The position numbers and the translations under genes were made by a program. Source: an uncultured Lachnospiraceae bacterium (GTDB lineage: Bacteria; Bacillota; Clostridia; Lachnospirales; Lachnospiraceae). Taken from it: a stretch of 64,000 nt of DNA. The notes under the pieces are model-generated. The model did not search any database. It was not told the DNA's origin and worked only from the letters and a program-made list of their open reading frames with translations. This document shows positions 55,867 to 64,000 of the stretch, piece after piece. The DNA lies in assembly GCA_947626435.1 (NCBI GenBank), contig CANQSB010000002.1:124001-188000 (forward strand). Direction: 5' to 3'. How positions within the stretch are numbered: the stretch's first letter is position 1; every line of letters starts with the position of its first letter.

Positions 55867-56178
55867 ATGGCAATCAGTCCGGTATTGTTAAATGGTTCTA
55901 TTCAGCAGACGGATAATATTCTGCATAATCAGACGAAGATGGCGGAAAAGGGCGTAGTGGATCAGGGCAACATCCATGTTCAAGAGGTAAAAAAAGAACA
56001 GGAGAGGGCAAGAACCGTCATACAGTCAGAGCAGTCGAAGCTTATGGAGGAGCGTTTTGACGCAAAGGAAAAAGGGCACAACGGCTATTACGGCGACGGT
56101 GGCAAGCGGCGCAAAAGCACAAAGAGCGACGGCAAGGTGGTAAATAAGGCTGAGGGCGGCTTTGATATGAAAATATAA
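55867..56178 (+). CDS. Small uncharacterised hydrophilic motility-operon protein
   Basis: A 103-residue, highly charged protein with no membrane segment. The N-terminus (ISPVLLNGSIQQTDNIL) looks structured, the middle is helical and Gln/Glu/Arg-rich (VQEVKKEQERARTVIQSEQS), and the C-terminus is Lys/Gly/Ser-rich and probably disordered. ATG 55867 has AAGGGAGGC at perfect spacing; the upstream in-frame start at 55810 lacks one. I cannot name the family; its place between the fapA-like and swrB-like genes suggests a motility role. Confidence 0.72.
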   Translation: MAISPVLLNGSIQQTDNILHNQTKMAEKGVVDQGNIHVQEVKKEQERARTVIQSEQSKLMEERFDAKEKGHNGYYGDGGKRRKSTKSDGKVVNKAEGGFDMKI

Positions 56179-56207
56179 GGCTTTATATCGGAAGGATATG
56201 ATATTTG

Positions 56208-57323
56208 ATGAATTGGATTGAAATTGTGCTGCTCATATTGGGAGCGGGCGCTTTTGTCGTGAGCTTTCTTGTTTCGGGCAAGTCCCGGGAGGATAAGGAA
56301 GCCAGACGGATAGATGAGGATATTATAAGGGATATTATAGACAAGGAGCTTTCGGAGGCGAAAGAGCGCATTTCAGGGGTAATAGACGAGACGCTCGAAT
56401 ACGCCGTTGAAAAGACGGAGCGGGCGAGCGAGCGTATTTCCAATGAAAAGATAATGGCTATAAGCGAGTATTCAGAGACGGTGCTCTCGGATATAAATAA
56501 GTCGCATCAGGAAGTAATGTTTTTGTACGATATGCTGAATGACAAGCATAACAACCTAAAGGAAACGATAAAGCATGTGGATAAGACGGCAAAGGAGGCG
56601 CAGGAGGCGGCTGACGCGGCCGCGCTTGCCCTGGCTGCCAAAGCGAAAGAGGATGCCGAGGCGAAAGAAAAGGAGCAGAGAAACATGGCTCTTGAACGTG
56701 CGGCGCAGGACAAAGCGGCGCGTGAAAAGGAGCTTGCCCGCAGGCAGATGGCAAGGCTTATCCTGCCTATGCAGCAGGAGCTCCCCATGTACCACTCAAA
56801 TGACGCGAGGATTGACAGGCAGGCGCTTCTGCTAAACCGGCACAGGCAGGCTCAGGACGGCTTCGGCGGTGGTCAGGGAGAGCTTAGACCGCTTGTGGTA
56901 AAAAGTGTGGAGGTGCTTCCGTCAGAAGTTATTCCTTCGGTGGATATGAAGCCTGCAGCCGCTTCCAATGCTGAACGCGTGGGCGCTGTGGATTTGCAGA
57001 CGCTTGGCGCACATTCTGAAAATCTAAAGGTGGTGGATGCAAAGCCGGCGGATTTAAGACAGGTGGAGGTGTATTCGTTTGCCGAGCAGGCGCCGAGGGT
57101 GGAAAGACCAGTCAAAAAAGAGGCGCAGCTTCAGACCGGCGTTAATATGGGCGGCATCATGGGTTCTGCCGCGGCGGGAACGGACGACGGCAATGACAAT
57201 AATAATGACAGAATACTTAAATTGCACAAGGAGGGTATGTCGAATGTCGATATAGCCAAGGAGCTTGGACTTGGGGTAGGCGAGGTTAAGCTTGTCATCA
57301 ATTTGTTTAAGGGGGCAGTCTGA
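56208..57323 (+). CDS. SwrB-like protein (DUF6115 type)
   Basis: A 371-residue bitopic protein: an N-terminal membrane helix (MNWIEIVLLILGAGAFVVSF), a long coiled coil (about 25-180, Ala/Glu/Lys-rich) and a C-terminal helix-turn-helix-like segment (ILKLHKEGMSNVDIAKELGL, GVGEVKLVINLF). This is the architecture of SwrB (YlxL), which in Bacillus sits at the same place (sigD ... swrB, rpsB) and activates flagellar type III export through FliM/FliY. The middle (about 185-300) is low-complexity and longer than Bacillus SwrB. Orthology is inferred from architecture plus synteny. Confidence 0.7.
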   Translation: MNWIEIVLLILGAGAFVVSFLVSGKSREDKEARRIDEDIIRDIIDKELSEAKERISGVIDETLEYAVEKTERASERISNEKIMAISEYSETVLSDINKSHQEVMFLYDMLNDKHNNLKETIKHVDKTAKEAQEAADAAALALAAKAKEDAEAKEKEQRNMALERAAQDKAAREKELARRQMARLILPMQQELPMYHSNDARIDRQALLLNRHRQAQDGFGGGQGELRPLVVKSVEVLPSEVIPSVDMKPAAASNAERVGAVDLQTLGAHSENLKVVDAKPADLRQVEVYSFAEQAPRVERPVKKEAQLQTGVNMGGIMGSAAAGTDDGNDNNNDRILKLHKEGMSNVDIAKELGLGVGEVKLVINLFKGAV

Positions 57324-57329
57324 TTTATT

Positions 57330-58028
57330 ATGAAGCTTAAATTTTATTTGCGCGGGCTGGGCATAGGTATCCTTGTGACTTGGATTATTATGAGCATCGT
57401 AAACCACAACAAGGTGGAGGCGGCAAAGGAGCAGCTCAGGGCGGCTTACGAGCGGCAGGAGGTTGAATGGGTCTTTGCGGATGAAGCTTCGACAGACGGT
57501 GAGACTGAGACTGCATCGGAAGCATTGGCGGCGGACGACGAGACGCAGGAGCCCGTCATAGTGAGAGAGAATGAGGAGACTGCTGCGGCATCAGAAGAGG
57601 AAGAGGAAAGCTGGAGCGTAAGCGATAGTGACGGTACGGATGTGAATGACGGTGATATTGCGGATGATATAAATGAAGCCGGCGTGCAGAATGTAGACGA
57701 TGGAGAAGATAACGCCGGGAATGTAGGTGCGGATAATGGTGACGGATTAGACAGTGCGGATAATGAAGCCGGCGGGCAGGATGATGATGTCGTGATAGTC
57801 GGCTATGAGGTTGACAGGGACAGTATAGAGATAGTGGTGTCGGCGGGCGACGATTCGGGGACGGTGTCGAGGAAGCTTTATAATGCCGGGATAGTGGACA
57901 GCGCTTCGGAGTTTGACGCGTATCTTATGCAGCATGGGTATGACAAGCGGATAAATAAAGGGACTAAGGTGATATACGAGGATGACAGTTGGCAGGAGAT
58001 CGCGGAGAAGCTGACGGCGATGGATTAA
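57330..58028 (+). CDS. MltG-like N-domain membrane protein without a lyase domain
   Basis: A 232-residue protein with an N-terminal helix (YLRGLGIGILVTWIIMSIVN), an Asp/Glu/Asn/Gly-rich low-complexity stretch (about 50-145), and a C-terminal LysM-like module (VVSAGDDSGTVSRKLYNAGI, VDSASEFDAYL, INKGTKVIYEDDSWQEIAEK) that resembles the region preceding the catalytic core of MltG/YceG. The catalytic lyase domain is absent, so it cannot be a full transglycosylase. It is the last gene before the operon terminator. Confidence 0.72.
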   Translation: MKLKFYLRGLGIGILVTWIIMSIVNHNKVEAAKEQLRAAYERQEVEWVFADEASTDGETETASEALAADDETQEPVIVRENEETAAASEEEEESWSVSDSDGTDVNDGDIADDINEAGVQNVDDGEDNAGNVGADNGDGLDSADNEAGGQDDDVVIVGYEVDRDSIEIVVSAGDDSGTVSRKLYNAGIVDSASEFDAYLMQHGYDKRINKGTKVIYEDDSWQEIAEKLTAMD

Positions 58029-58034
58029 ATTTCT

Positions 58035-58063
58035 AAAAAACCTATTGAAAAATAGGTTTTTTT
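58035..58063 (+). terminator. Terminator of the fla/che operon
   Basis: A 12-bp stem AAAAAACCTATT / AATAGGTTTTTT with a GAAA tetraloop, followed by a T run, directly after the last operon gene. Confidence 0.88.
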
Positions 58064-58149
58064 GTGTTAAAATCCATATGTTGCGGTGTGTTTACGGCAC
58101 ATGGCGACAGTAACAATAAAATTCACGTCTGCCGATTTGCGGTCCATGC

Positions 58150-58216
58150 CCATTTTACGCTCGGGTAGTCCGCGGGGAGGAAGCAGGCGGAAGTGCGGTA
58201 AATCCGCGGAAAATGG
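58150..58216 (+). promoter_or_regulatory. Candidate structured leader of rpsB-tsf
   Basis: CCATTTT (58150-58156) can pair with AAAATGG (58210-58216), and TCCGCGG (58169-58175) with CCGCGGA (58204-58210), ending at the Shine-Dalgarno GGAGG. S2 operons are often autoregulated through such leaders; the fold here is my own reading and matches no family I can name with certainty. Confidence 0.35.
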
Positions 58217-58225
58217 AGGTAAAAT

Positions 58226-58975
58226 ATGAGCGTTATTTCAATGAAGCAGTTATTGGAGGCAGGTGTTCATTTTGGACACCAGACAAGAAGATGGAACCCT
58301 AAGATGGCTCCTTACATCTTCACGGAGAGAAACGGCATCTACATTATCGACCTGCAGAAATCCGTAGTAAAGGTTGATGAGGCTTACAGGGCGGTTTCGG
58401 ACATCGTGGCTAATGGCGGCACGATTCTTTTCGTAGGCACGAAGAAGCAGGCGCAGGACGCTGTCCGCACAGAGGCTGAACGCTGCGGCATGTTCTATGT
58501 AAACGAGAGATGGCTCGGCGGCATGCTTACCAACTTCAAGACTATCAGAAGCAGAATTGCAAGGCTCAGAGAGATTGAGAGAATGTCAGAGGACGGCACA
58601 TTTGACGTACTTCCCAAGAAGGAAGTTATCCAGCTTAAGAAAGAGTGGGATAAGCTTGAGAGGAACCTTGGCGGCATCAAGAATATGACAAAGGTGCCTG
58701 ATGTTATCTTCGTAGTAGACCCCAAGAAGGAGAGAATCTGCGTACAGGAGGCTCACATATTGGGCATTCCCCTTATCGGCATCGCTGATACGAACTGCGA
58801 CCCCGAGGAGCTTGATTATGTTATCCCGGGTAATGATGACGCCATCAGGGCGGTTAAGCTTATTGTTTCCGCTATGGCTGATGCCGTTGTTGAGGCTAAG
58901 CAGGGCGAGATTATTGCGGATGAAGAAGATTCGGATGCTGACATGGAGCAGGAAGCAGAGGAAAGCGCGGAGTAA
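58226..58975 (+). CDS. rpsB: 30S ribosomal protein S2
   Basis: Small-subunit protein needed for S1 docking. The 249 residues carry the family start [20 protein letters not shown] and [20 protein letters not shown], then [19 protein letters not shown], with an acidic C-terminal tail. TGGAGG precedes the ATG. It is paired with tsf as in nearly all bacteria. Confidence 0.98.
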   Translation: MSVISMKQLLEAGVHFGHQTRRWNPKMAPYIFTERNGIYIIDLQKSVVKVDEAYRAVSDIVANGGTILFVGTKKQAQDAVRTEAERCGMFYVNERWLGGMLTNFKTIRSRIARLREIERMSEDGTFDVLPKKEVIQLKKEWDKLERNLGGIKNMTKVPDVIFVVDPKKERICVQEAHILGIPLIGIADTNCDPEELDYVIPGNDDAIRAVKLIVSAMADAVVEAKQGEIIADEEDSDADMEQEAEESAE

Positions 58976-59011
58976 TTTTTATAAATATGGATTATTAGGA
59001 GGTTTAATATA

Positions 59012-59941
59012 ATGGCTATCACAGCAGCAATGGTAAAAGAGCTGAGAGAGATGACCGGTGCAGGCATGATGGACTGCAAGAAGGCTCTTAACGAGACAAA
59101 CGGCAATATGGAGGAGGCTGTTGAGTTCCTTAGAAAGAACGGGCAGGCAAAGGCAGAGAAGAAAGCTGGCAGGATTGCGGCAGAGGGTCTTTGCAAGGTG
59201 CTTGTAGAGGGTAATACGGCGGCGGTAGTAGAGGTAAACTCTGAGACGGACTTTGTCGCAAAGAACGAGGAGTTTCAGAAGTTTGTTGCGTCAGTGGCTA
59301 AGCAGGCGCTTGCCACATCTTCATCAGATATAGACGCGTTCCTTGCGGAGCAGTGGAATGAGGACACATCTAAGACTGTAAAGGAAGCGTTGGTTGAGAA
59401 GATTGCGGTTATCGGCGAGAATCTTACTATCAGAAGATTTGAGAAGGTTACGGCTGATAACGGCTGCGTGGTTTCATATACGCATGGCGGCGGCAGAATC
59501 GGCGTTATCGTGGAGGCTGACACTGATGTAGTGAACGACAATATAAAGGAAGCACTTGTAAATCTTGCCATGCAGGTTGCGGCGCTCAGCCCGAAGTATG
59601 TTTCACCTGACGAGATTTCAGAGGAATACAAGGCTCATGAGAGAGAAATTATCGCTGAGCAGATTAAGAATGACCCCAAGATGGAAGGCAAGCCCGAAAA
59701 GGTTATTGATGGCGCTGTAAACGGTCGTCTTAACAAAGAACTGAAGGAGATTTGCCTTGTTGAGCAGGTATATGTCAAGGCTGAGGATGGCAAGCAGACT
59801 GTTAAGCAGTATATCGACAAGGTGGCAAAGGACAATTCCGCTAAGCTTTCTGTCAAGAGATTTGTGCGTTTTGAGACAGGCGAAGGCATTGAGAAGAAGC
59901 AGGAGAATTTTGCTGAGGAAGTTGCGGCACAGATGAAATAG
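59012..59941 (+). CDS. tsf: Elongation factor Ts
   Basis: Nucleotide exchange factor for EF-Tu. The 309 residues begin with the UBA-like domain (VKELREMTGAGMMDCKKALN) and contain the TDFVAKNEEF motif. AGGAGG precedes the ATG, 36 bases after rpsB. Confidence 0.98.
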   Translation: MAITAAMVKELREMTGAGMMDCKKALNETNGNMEEAVEFLRKNGQAKAEKKAGRIAAEGLCKVLVEGNTAAVVEVNSETDFVAKNEEFQKFVASVAKQALATSSSDIDAFLAEQWNEDTSKTVKEALVEKIAVIGENLTIRRFEKVTADNGCVVSYTHGGGRIGVIVEADTDVVNDNIKEALVNLAMQVAALSPKYVSPDEISEEYKAHEREIIAEQIKNDPKMEGKPEKVIDGAVNGRLNKELKEICLVEQVYVKAEDGKQTVKQYIDKVAKDNSAKLSVKRFVRFETGEGIEKKQENFAEEVAAQMK

Positions 59942-59955
59942 CGGAAGCAATGAAT

Positions 59956-60000
59956 AAAAACCCTTGCAAATAGCGATTATACGCTGTAGGCAAGGGTTTT
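59956..60000. terminator. Bidirectional terminator between tsf and asnA
   Basis: CCCTTGC (59961-59967) pairs with GCAAGGG (59990-59996), flanked by A and T runs on both sides; AGCG/CGCT forms an inner stem. It serves the converging tsf and asnA transcripts. Confidence 0.8.
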
Positions 60001-60131
60001 ATTTGTGATGATGAGTTGTCGCACTAAATATTTTTTATGCAAGATATGTTGCTGATATATCATTTGTTAATATCTTGTTATATGTTTTATTTGGTACGAC
60101 AATATCATTGTTTTATGGAAAGATGAGTTAT

Positions 60132-61142
60132 TTACAGTAATTGTATACCCCTTTTTTCACATTCGGCTGTAGCCTCATCAGTCCATATTGAGGACTGGAC
60201 TTCGCCGATATGCGCTTTTCTGAGGAAAAACATGCATATGCGCGACTGTCCGATGCCGCCGCCTATTGTGTAGGGGAGCTGTTCGTCTATTATTGCTTTT
60301 TGGTAGGGGAGCTTGGCGCGCTCGGGGCAGCCTGCTTTTTCAAGCTGTGACAGGAGTGATTCTTTGTCGACGCGTATTCCCATTGATGACAGCTCAAGCG
60401 CGATGTCAAGTACAGGATAATATACGACTATGTCGCAGTTGAGCGCCCAGTCGTCGTAGTCGGGAGCGCGTCCGTCGTGTGGCTTGCTGTCTGAGAGCTT
60501 ATCGCCTATCTGCATAATGCATGCCGCACCCTTTGCCTTTGCGATATAGTATTCGCGTTCCTTTGGAGTGTAGTCGGGGAAGATTTCCTCTAATTCGGTG
60601 GTGGTTATGAAAAAGATATCGTCGGGCAGCAGTTCGTCTATGTAATCGTATTGGATAGCCATAAATTTTTCAGTGTTTTTTAGGCATTTATATACGTCTT
60701 TCACTGTTGACTTTAAGGTGTCGAGGGTGCGCGCTTCCTTGTCGATGATTTTTTCCCAATCCCACTGGTCTACGAATATCGAGTGGATATTGTCGGTTTC
60801 CTCGTCGCGGCGTATGGCGTTCATATCAGTGTATATGCCCTCGCCAAGAGTGAAGCCGTATTTTTTGAGCGCGTAGCGTTTCCACTTGGCAAGCGACTGT
60901 ACGACCTCCGCTTGTCTGCCGTCCTGTTCCTTTATGTCGAAGGAAACGGGGCGCTCTACACCGTTTAAGTTGTCGTTTAAGCCGGATAGGGGGTCTACGA
61001 AGAGCGGGGCGGATACGCGCTCAAGGTGAAGGTGCTGTGCGAGCTGGTTTTGAAAGAAGTCTTTGACTGTTTTTATCGCTATCTGCGTGTCGTGAAGATT
61101 CAGCGCAGAGCGGTAGTCGTTAGGAATGATTAAGTTTTTCAT
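60132..61142 (-). CDS. asnA: Aspartate-ammonia ligase (asparagine synthetase A)
   Basis: Makes asparagine from aspartate, ammonia and ATP. It is a class II aminoacyl-tRNA-synthetase-like enzyme of 336 residues. Signatures: APLFVDPLSGLNDNLNGVER near the N-terminus, RRDEETDNIHSIFVDQWDWE, and the C-terminal GGGIGQSRICMFFLRKAHIG. CAGGAG precedes the ATG on the minus strand. It is a single gene facing away from the DUF6465 gene. Confidence 0.97.
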   Translation of the reverse strand: MKNLIIPNDYRSALNLHDTQIAIKTVKDFFQNQLAQHLHLERVSAPLFVDPLSGLNDNLNGVERPVSFDIKEQDGRQAEVVQSLAKWKRYALKKYGFTLGEGIYTDMNAIRRDEETDNIHSIFVDQWDWEKIIDKEARTLDTLKSTVKDVYKCLKNTEKFMAIQYDYIDELLPDDIFFITTTELEEIFPDYTPKEREYYIAKAKGAACIMQIGDKLSDSKPHDGRAPDYDDWALNCDIVVYYPVLDIALELSSMGIRVDKESLLSQLEKAGCPERAKLPYQKAIIDEQLPYTIGGGIGQSRICMFFLRKAHIGEVQSSIWTDEATAECEKRGIQLL

Positions 61143-61308
61143 AGTGGTTCTCCTGTTTTATTTGTTTGATAAAATTATCAATTTGATTATGGCACTTTTT
61201 GGGAAGAAAAGCAATAGGGAATGTTGCGCATGGAATGCCTTGTTCGGTCTTACTGTGTTGGTTGTGGGGGCTTTATTTTTATACATATTCGTCAACAAAG
61301 GGGGATGA
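61126..61308 (+). CDS. Possible small membrane protein divergent from asnA
   Basis: A 60-codon frame with two hydrophobic helices (FFIVVLLFYLF and ALFGLTVLVVGALFLYIFV) separated by a basic, Cys-containing loop. Its first 17 bases overlap the asnA start antisense and the rest covers the asnA promoter area, so it may be chance. A shorter form from ATG 61192 is also possible. No good ribosome binding site is seen for either. Confidence 0.28.
   Translation: MIKFFIVVLLFYLFDKIINLIMALFGKKSNRECCAWNALFGLTVLVVGALFLYIFVNKGG
61186..61214 (-). promoter_or_regulatory. Predicted asnA promoter
   Basis: On the minus strand TTGCTT, 17 bases, CATAAT, about 45 bases before asnA. Confidence 0.45.
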
Positions 61309-61354
61309 AAAATTAATCTTTTTGCAACTTTTTCATAAACTTTAGTTAAATAAA

Positions 61355-61383
61355 TTGAAATATATGGATTTATGTGGTATTCT
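61355..61383 (+). promoter_or_regulatory. Predicted promoter of the DUF6465 gene
   Basis: TTGAAA, 17 bases, TATTCT with an upstream TG extension. It leaves a 115-base leader. Confidence 0.5.
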
Positions 61384-61497
61384 AATGATGTAATTTAAAG
61401 GGAGGCATTTTTTGTGAATATAGTGGTAACAATATAATGAGAAATGCTGGCTTATAACAAGTTAAATAATCAGATAAAGTAATAGGAGTGAAATACT

Positions 61498-62007
61498 ATG
61501 GCAAGACCAAAAACAACAGTAACAAAGAAAGCTGAGAAAAAAGCAACTGTAAAGACGGTAAACGCAGCAAAGGCTGAAGAGGCTGCTAAGAGTGTTGAGG
61601 CGGTTAAGGTTGACGATACTGCCGCAAAAGAAACAGTGGCGGCTGCTGAGGCTGGTGAAGAGACTGCAGCAGTAGTAAAGCCTGCTGAAGCTGAAAAAGC
61701 TGAAGTGAAGCCTGTTAAGGAAGCAAAGGAGAAGAAGACAAGGGCTGCAAAAGTAGCAAAGCCTGCTAAGGAAACGGCAGAGAAGAAGACAAGGGCAGCA
61801 AAGGCGCCCTCACAGACGGTTGTTCTGCAGGTAAACGGCAGAGAGGATTTGTCTATGGAGAACCTTATTGACAGAGTGAAGGCGGCTTATGCGGCAGAAG
61901 GTCATTCTGTTGATTCAATTAAGGATATTGAGGTGTATATAAAGCTTAATGAGAATATGGCTTATTATGTAATTGACGGATATGCATCAGGAATCAGCTT
62001 ATACTAA
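61498..62007 (+). CDS. DUF6465 protein with histone H1-like Ala/Lys tail
   Basis: A 169-residue protein of a Lachnospiraceae/Clostridia family of unknown function. Residues 1-105 are an Ala/Lys/Glu/Val-rich, histone-H1-like disordered region including two near-identical KKTRAAK units; the folded C-terminal domain (about 107-169) reads VVLQVNGREDLSMENLIDRV and IEVYIKLNENMAYYVIDGYA. The high Lys/Ala content suggests nucleic-acid or surface binding, but that is inference. It has TAGGAGTG before the ATG, its own promoter and its own terminator. Confidence 0.8.
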   Translation: MARPKTTVTKKAEKKATVKTVNAAKAEEAAKSVEAVKVDDTAAKETVAAAEAGEETAAVVKPAEAEKAEVKPVKEAKEKKTRAAKVAKPAKETAEKKTRAAKAPSQTVVLQVNGREDLSMENLIDRVKAAYAAEGHSVDSIKDIEVYIKLNENMAYYVIDGYASGISLY

Positions 62008-62027
62008 TAAGACTAAGGGTTGAAGAT

Positions 62028-62068
62028 GCCCCGACCAGAATTATAAAAAATCTGTTCGGGGCTATTTT
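62028..62068 (+). terminator. Terminator after the DUF6465 gene
   Basis: GCCCCGA (62028-62034) pairs with TCGGGGC (62056-62062), with inner CAGA/TCTG, followed by a T-rich tract. Confidence 0.78.
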
Positions 62069-62073
62069 AATAA

Positions 62074-62277
62074 TTATTTGCTGACATCATGCGAGAATAC
62101 AAGATTGAGAGTATTGCGTTCTTCTGCAGAAAGATTTGTGAATTGATTTAATATTATCATAATGTCATTTTCCTTTGCCTCACATAACAAATATATGATA
62201 TCCGTCAATTGGGCAATTATGTCTTTCATACGCATATTGTCTATTTTGATTGTTTTGTTTGTGTTTTTGCTGTTCAT
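62074..62277 (-). CDS. Small uncharacterised protein
   Basis: A 67-residue helical protein of unknown function (MKDIIAQLTDIIYLLCEAKE in the middle, LSAEERNTLNLVF near the end). On the minus strand AAAGGA lies six bases before the ATG, and an extended -10 promoter (TGGTATAAT, minus strand of 62321-62329) lies about 45 bases upstream, so expression is plausible. Confidence 0.6.
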   Translation of the reverse strand: MNSKNTNKTIKIDNMRMKDIIAQLTDIIYLLCEAKENDIMIILNQFTNLSAEERNTLNLVFSHDVSK

Positions 62278-62407
62278 AAAAATCCTTTCTAAAATGTGTT
62301 TGTAAATATGTAACTTTGACATTATACCACAGAATTTGGAATTTTATGAATGAAAATAGTCCCAAATTCATACAGAATAGGGACACAAGAGCTAATTTTG
62401 GCAAAAA

Positions 62408-62435
62408 TTGGCAAGAAAATGATAAAAATTATAAA
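62408..62435 (+). promoter_or_regulatory. Predicted promoter of the pyrophosphatase gene
   Basis: TTGGCA, 16 bases, TATAAA, about 24 bases before the start codon. Confidence 0.45.
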
Positions 62436-62458
62436 ATAGGAAGGCTGGTTTTGGCGAT

Positions 62459-64000
62459 ATGGACTCTAATGTGCCTAATAAGAGGTCGGTGTATATTGTA
62501 GGACATAAAAATCCGGATACGGACTCTATCTGTTCGGCGATTGCTTATGCTTATCTGAAAAATAAGTGCAATGACGGCTGTCTGTATATTCCTGCGAGGG
62601 CGGGGCAGATAAATCAGGAGACGCAGTATGTGCTTAATGCGTTCCGCACGGGGGCTCCGATGTATCTTCACGACGTTATGACTGATGTGCGCGATATAGA
62701 TATGAATGAGGTGCAGGGAGTCACTGACGACATATCGCTTTCAAAGGCGTGGCATTTGATGCGCGACCGAGGCGATGTTACGCTGCCTGTTATTGACGGC
62801 GGCAAGCTTACGGGTATCATTACCATCGGCGACATAGCAAATGCTTATATGGATGTTTACGATAACTGTATTTTGTCTACGGCTAAGACTTCTTATAGGA
62901 ATATTCTTGAAACGCTTGACGCCAAGATGATAGTAGGCGATGAGAGCGGATATTTTGACAGCGGGGAAGTGGTGATTGCGACGGCGAATCCTGACGTGCT
63001 TGAGGACTATATACACAACGGCGATATGGTTATTTTGGGCAACCGCTATGAGACGCAGCTCTGCGCCATAGAGATGGGCGCGGCGTGCGTTGTCGTCACT
63101 ATGGGCGCTAAGGTTTCAAAGACGATACAGATATTTGCGAGGGAGCATAACTGCATTATTATAAATACGCCGTATGACACGTTTACCGTGGCGAGGCTTA
63201 TAAACCAGAGTATGCCAATCGGCTTTTTTATGAAAAAGGAAAAGCTTGCGACTTTCAGGATTACCGATAAGACGGAGGATATACGCGCTATCATGAAAAA
63301 GAAGCGCCATCATGATTTTCCTGTGCTTGACGAGGAGGACAATTATGTAGGAATGATTTCCAGACGTAATTTGATGAATTTGAGGAAAAAGAGCCTGATT
63401 TTGGTAGACCACAATGAGCTTTCGCAGACTGTTGACGGCATTGAGTTTGCCGATATTCTGGAGATAGTAGACCATCATAGGATAGGCACTCTTGAGACGG
63501 TGTCACCTGTGTATTTCCGCAATCAGCCGCTTGGCTGTACGGCTACGATTATTTATCAGATGTACCAGGAGAGGGGCGTGGAGATACCCCAGAATATAGC
63601 GGGTCTTATGATGTCGGCAATTCTTTCGGATACGCTTATGTTCCATTCGCCTACTGTCACTGACGTTGACAAGGATGCCGCGAAAAAGCTTGCTGAGATA
63701 TGCGGGGTTGAGATTGAGGAATTTGCGATTGATATGTTTGGTGCGGGGAGCAATCTGAGCGATAAAGACGCGGATAAGATTTTTGAGCAGGATTATAAGA
63801 CGTTTTCCGTGAACGGCTTTAACTTCGGCGTGGGGCAGATTAATTCGATGAACAGTATTGAGCTTGATGAGATTAAGGAGAAGATCGTGCCTTATATAAA
63901 GGAGCAGCTGCCAAGTCTTTCTGTGGATATGTGTTTCTTTATGCTGACGAATATTGTGTATGAAAAGACGGAGCTTTTGTGTTTTGGAGAGAGGGCGCAG
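62459..64000 (+). CDS. ppaC: Mn-dependent inorganic pyrophosphatase with CBS/DRTGG insert (3'-truncated)
   Basis: Family II (DHH) pyrophosphatase of the nucleotide-regulated type. 514 codons are visible and the frame runs off the right edge. The N-terminal metal site is VGHKNPDTDSICSA; CBS motifs follow (LPVIDGGKLTGIITIGDIAN and HDFPVLDEEDNYVGMISRRN) with a DRTGG-like region between them, then the DHH motif EIVDHHRIGTLE, CTATIIYQMY and the DHHA2 domain. CBS-PPases are controlled by AMP/ADP or diadenosine polyphosphates. The start ATG 62459 is tentative; GGAAGG is rather far, and GTG 62471 is possible. Confidence 0.92.
   Translation, partial: MDSNVPNKRSVYIVGHKNPDTDSICSAIAYAYLKNKCNDGCLYIPARAGQINQETQYVLNAFRTGAPMYLHDVMTDVRDIDMNEVQGVTDDISLSKAWHLMRDRGDVTLPVIDGGKLTGIITIGDIANAYMDVYDNCILSTAKTSYRNILETLDAKMIVGDESGYFDSGEVVIATANPDVLEDYIHNGDMVILGNRYETQLCAIEMGAACVVVTMGAKVSKTIQIFAREHNCIIINTPYDTFTVARLINQSMPIGFFMKKEKLATFRITDKTEDIRAIMKKKRHHDFPVLDEEDNYVGMISRRNLMNLRKKSLILVDHNELSQTVDGIEFADILEIVDHHRIGTLETVSPVYFRNQPLGCTATIIYQMYQERGVEIPQNIAGLMMSAILSDTLMFHSPTVTDVDKDAAKKLAEICGVEIEEFAIDMFGAGSNLSDKDADKIFEQDYKTFSVNGFNFGVGQINSMNSIELDEIKEKIVPYIKEQLPSLSVDMCFFMLTNIVYEKTELLCFGERAQ

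Overview
The window reads as chromosome of a motile, endospore-forming Clostridia member, most likely Lachnospiraceae (Roseburia/Butyrivibrio/Eubacterium-like). The grounds are a complete Gram-positive type fla/che operon with fliY, cheC and cheD, the sporulation genes spoIVB and sigK, codY, strong AGGAGG-type ribosome binding sites, and family-level hallmarks such as DUF4143 ATPases and DUF6465 proteins. No rRNA, tRNA or CRISPR array was seen.

Layout. Bases 1-4225 hold the end of an RND efflux system (adaptor cut by the window edge, then the pump). Bases 4394-9679 hold spoIVB, lepA, hemW and sigK. Bases 9680-14100 are an accessory island: two orphan polymorphic-toxin immunity genes (SUKH-like and Imm22-like), each preceded by the same 190-bp direct repeat carrying an Rhs (YD-repeat) remnant and the ribosome binding site, plus a PD-(D/E)XK/Rpn-like protein, decayed coding fragments and a DUF4143 ATPase. 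Bases 14393-20255 hold comM/yifB, dprA, topA and codY.

Bases 20751-58028 are one almost gapless co-directional flagellar/chemotaxis operon: flgB-flgC-fliE-fliF-fliG-fliH-fliI-fliJ-motE-like-fliK-flgD-TIGR02530-flgE, a terminator, then flbD-motA-motB-fliL-fliM-fliY-cheY-fliO-fliP-fliQ-fliR-flhB-flhA-flhF-flhG-pilZ-cheB-cheA-cheW-cheC-cheD-membrane protein-sigD-fapA-small protein-swrB-like-mltG-like. Together these encode the basal body, export apparatus, hook, stator, switch, chemosensory kinase and adaptation enzymes, the number/placement GTPases and the late flagellar sigma factor. cheR, flgM, flagellin and fliD are not here. rpsB-tsf follow, as in Bacillus, then convergent asnA, a DUF6465 protein, a small gene on the minus strand and a Mn-dependent pyrophosphatase cut by the right edge.

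The most unusual signal is a pair of 166/167-bp intergenic repeats (5657-5822 and 20392-20558). Their 25-bp terminal arms are perfectly complementary within each copy but differ between copies at five positions, all compensated; an inner hairpin shows a sixth compensatory change. The coding DNA flanking both copies is strongly A+C-skewed on the plus strand. This looks like a mobile or dispersed structured element, possibly an RNA, with a local strand-asymmetric mutational footprint. The immunity-gene cassette bounded by the 190-bp repeat is the second system that merits attention.
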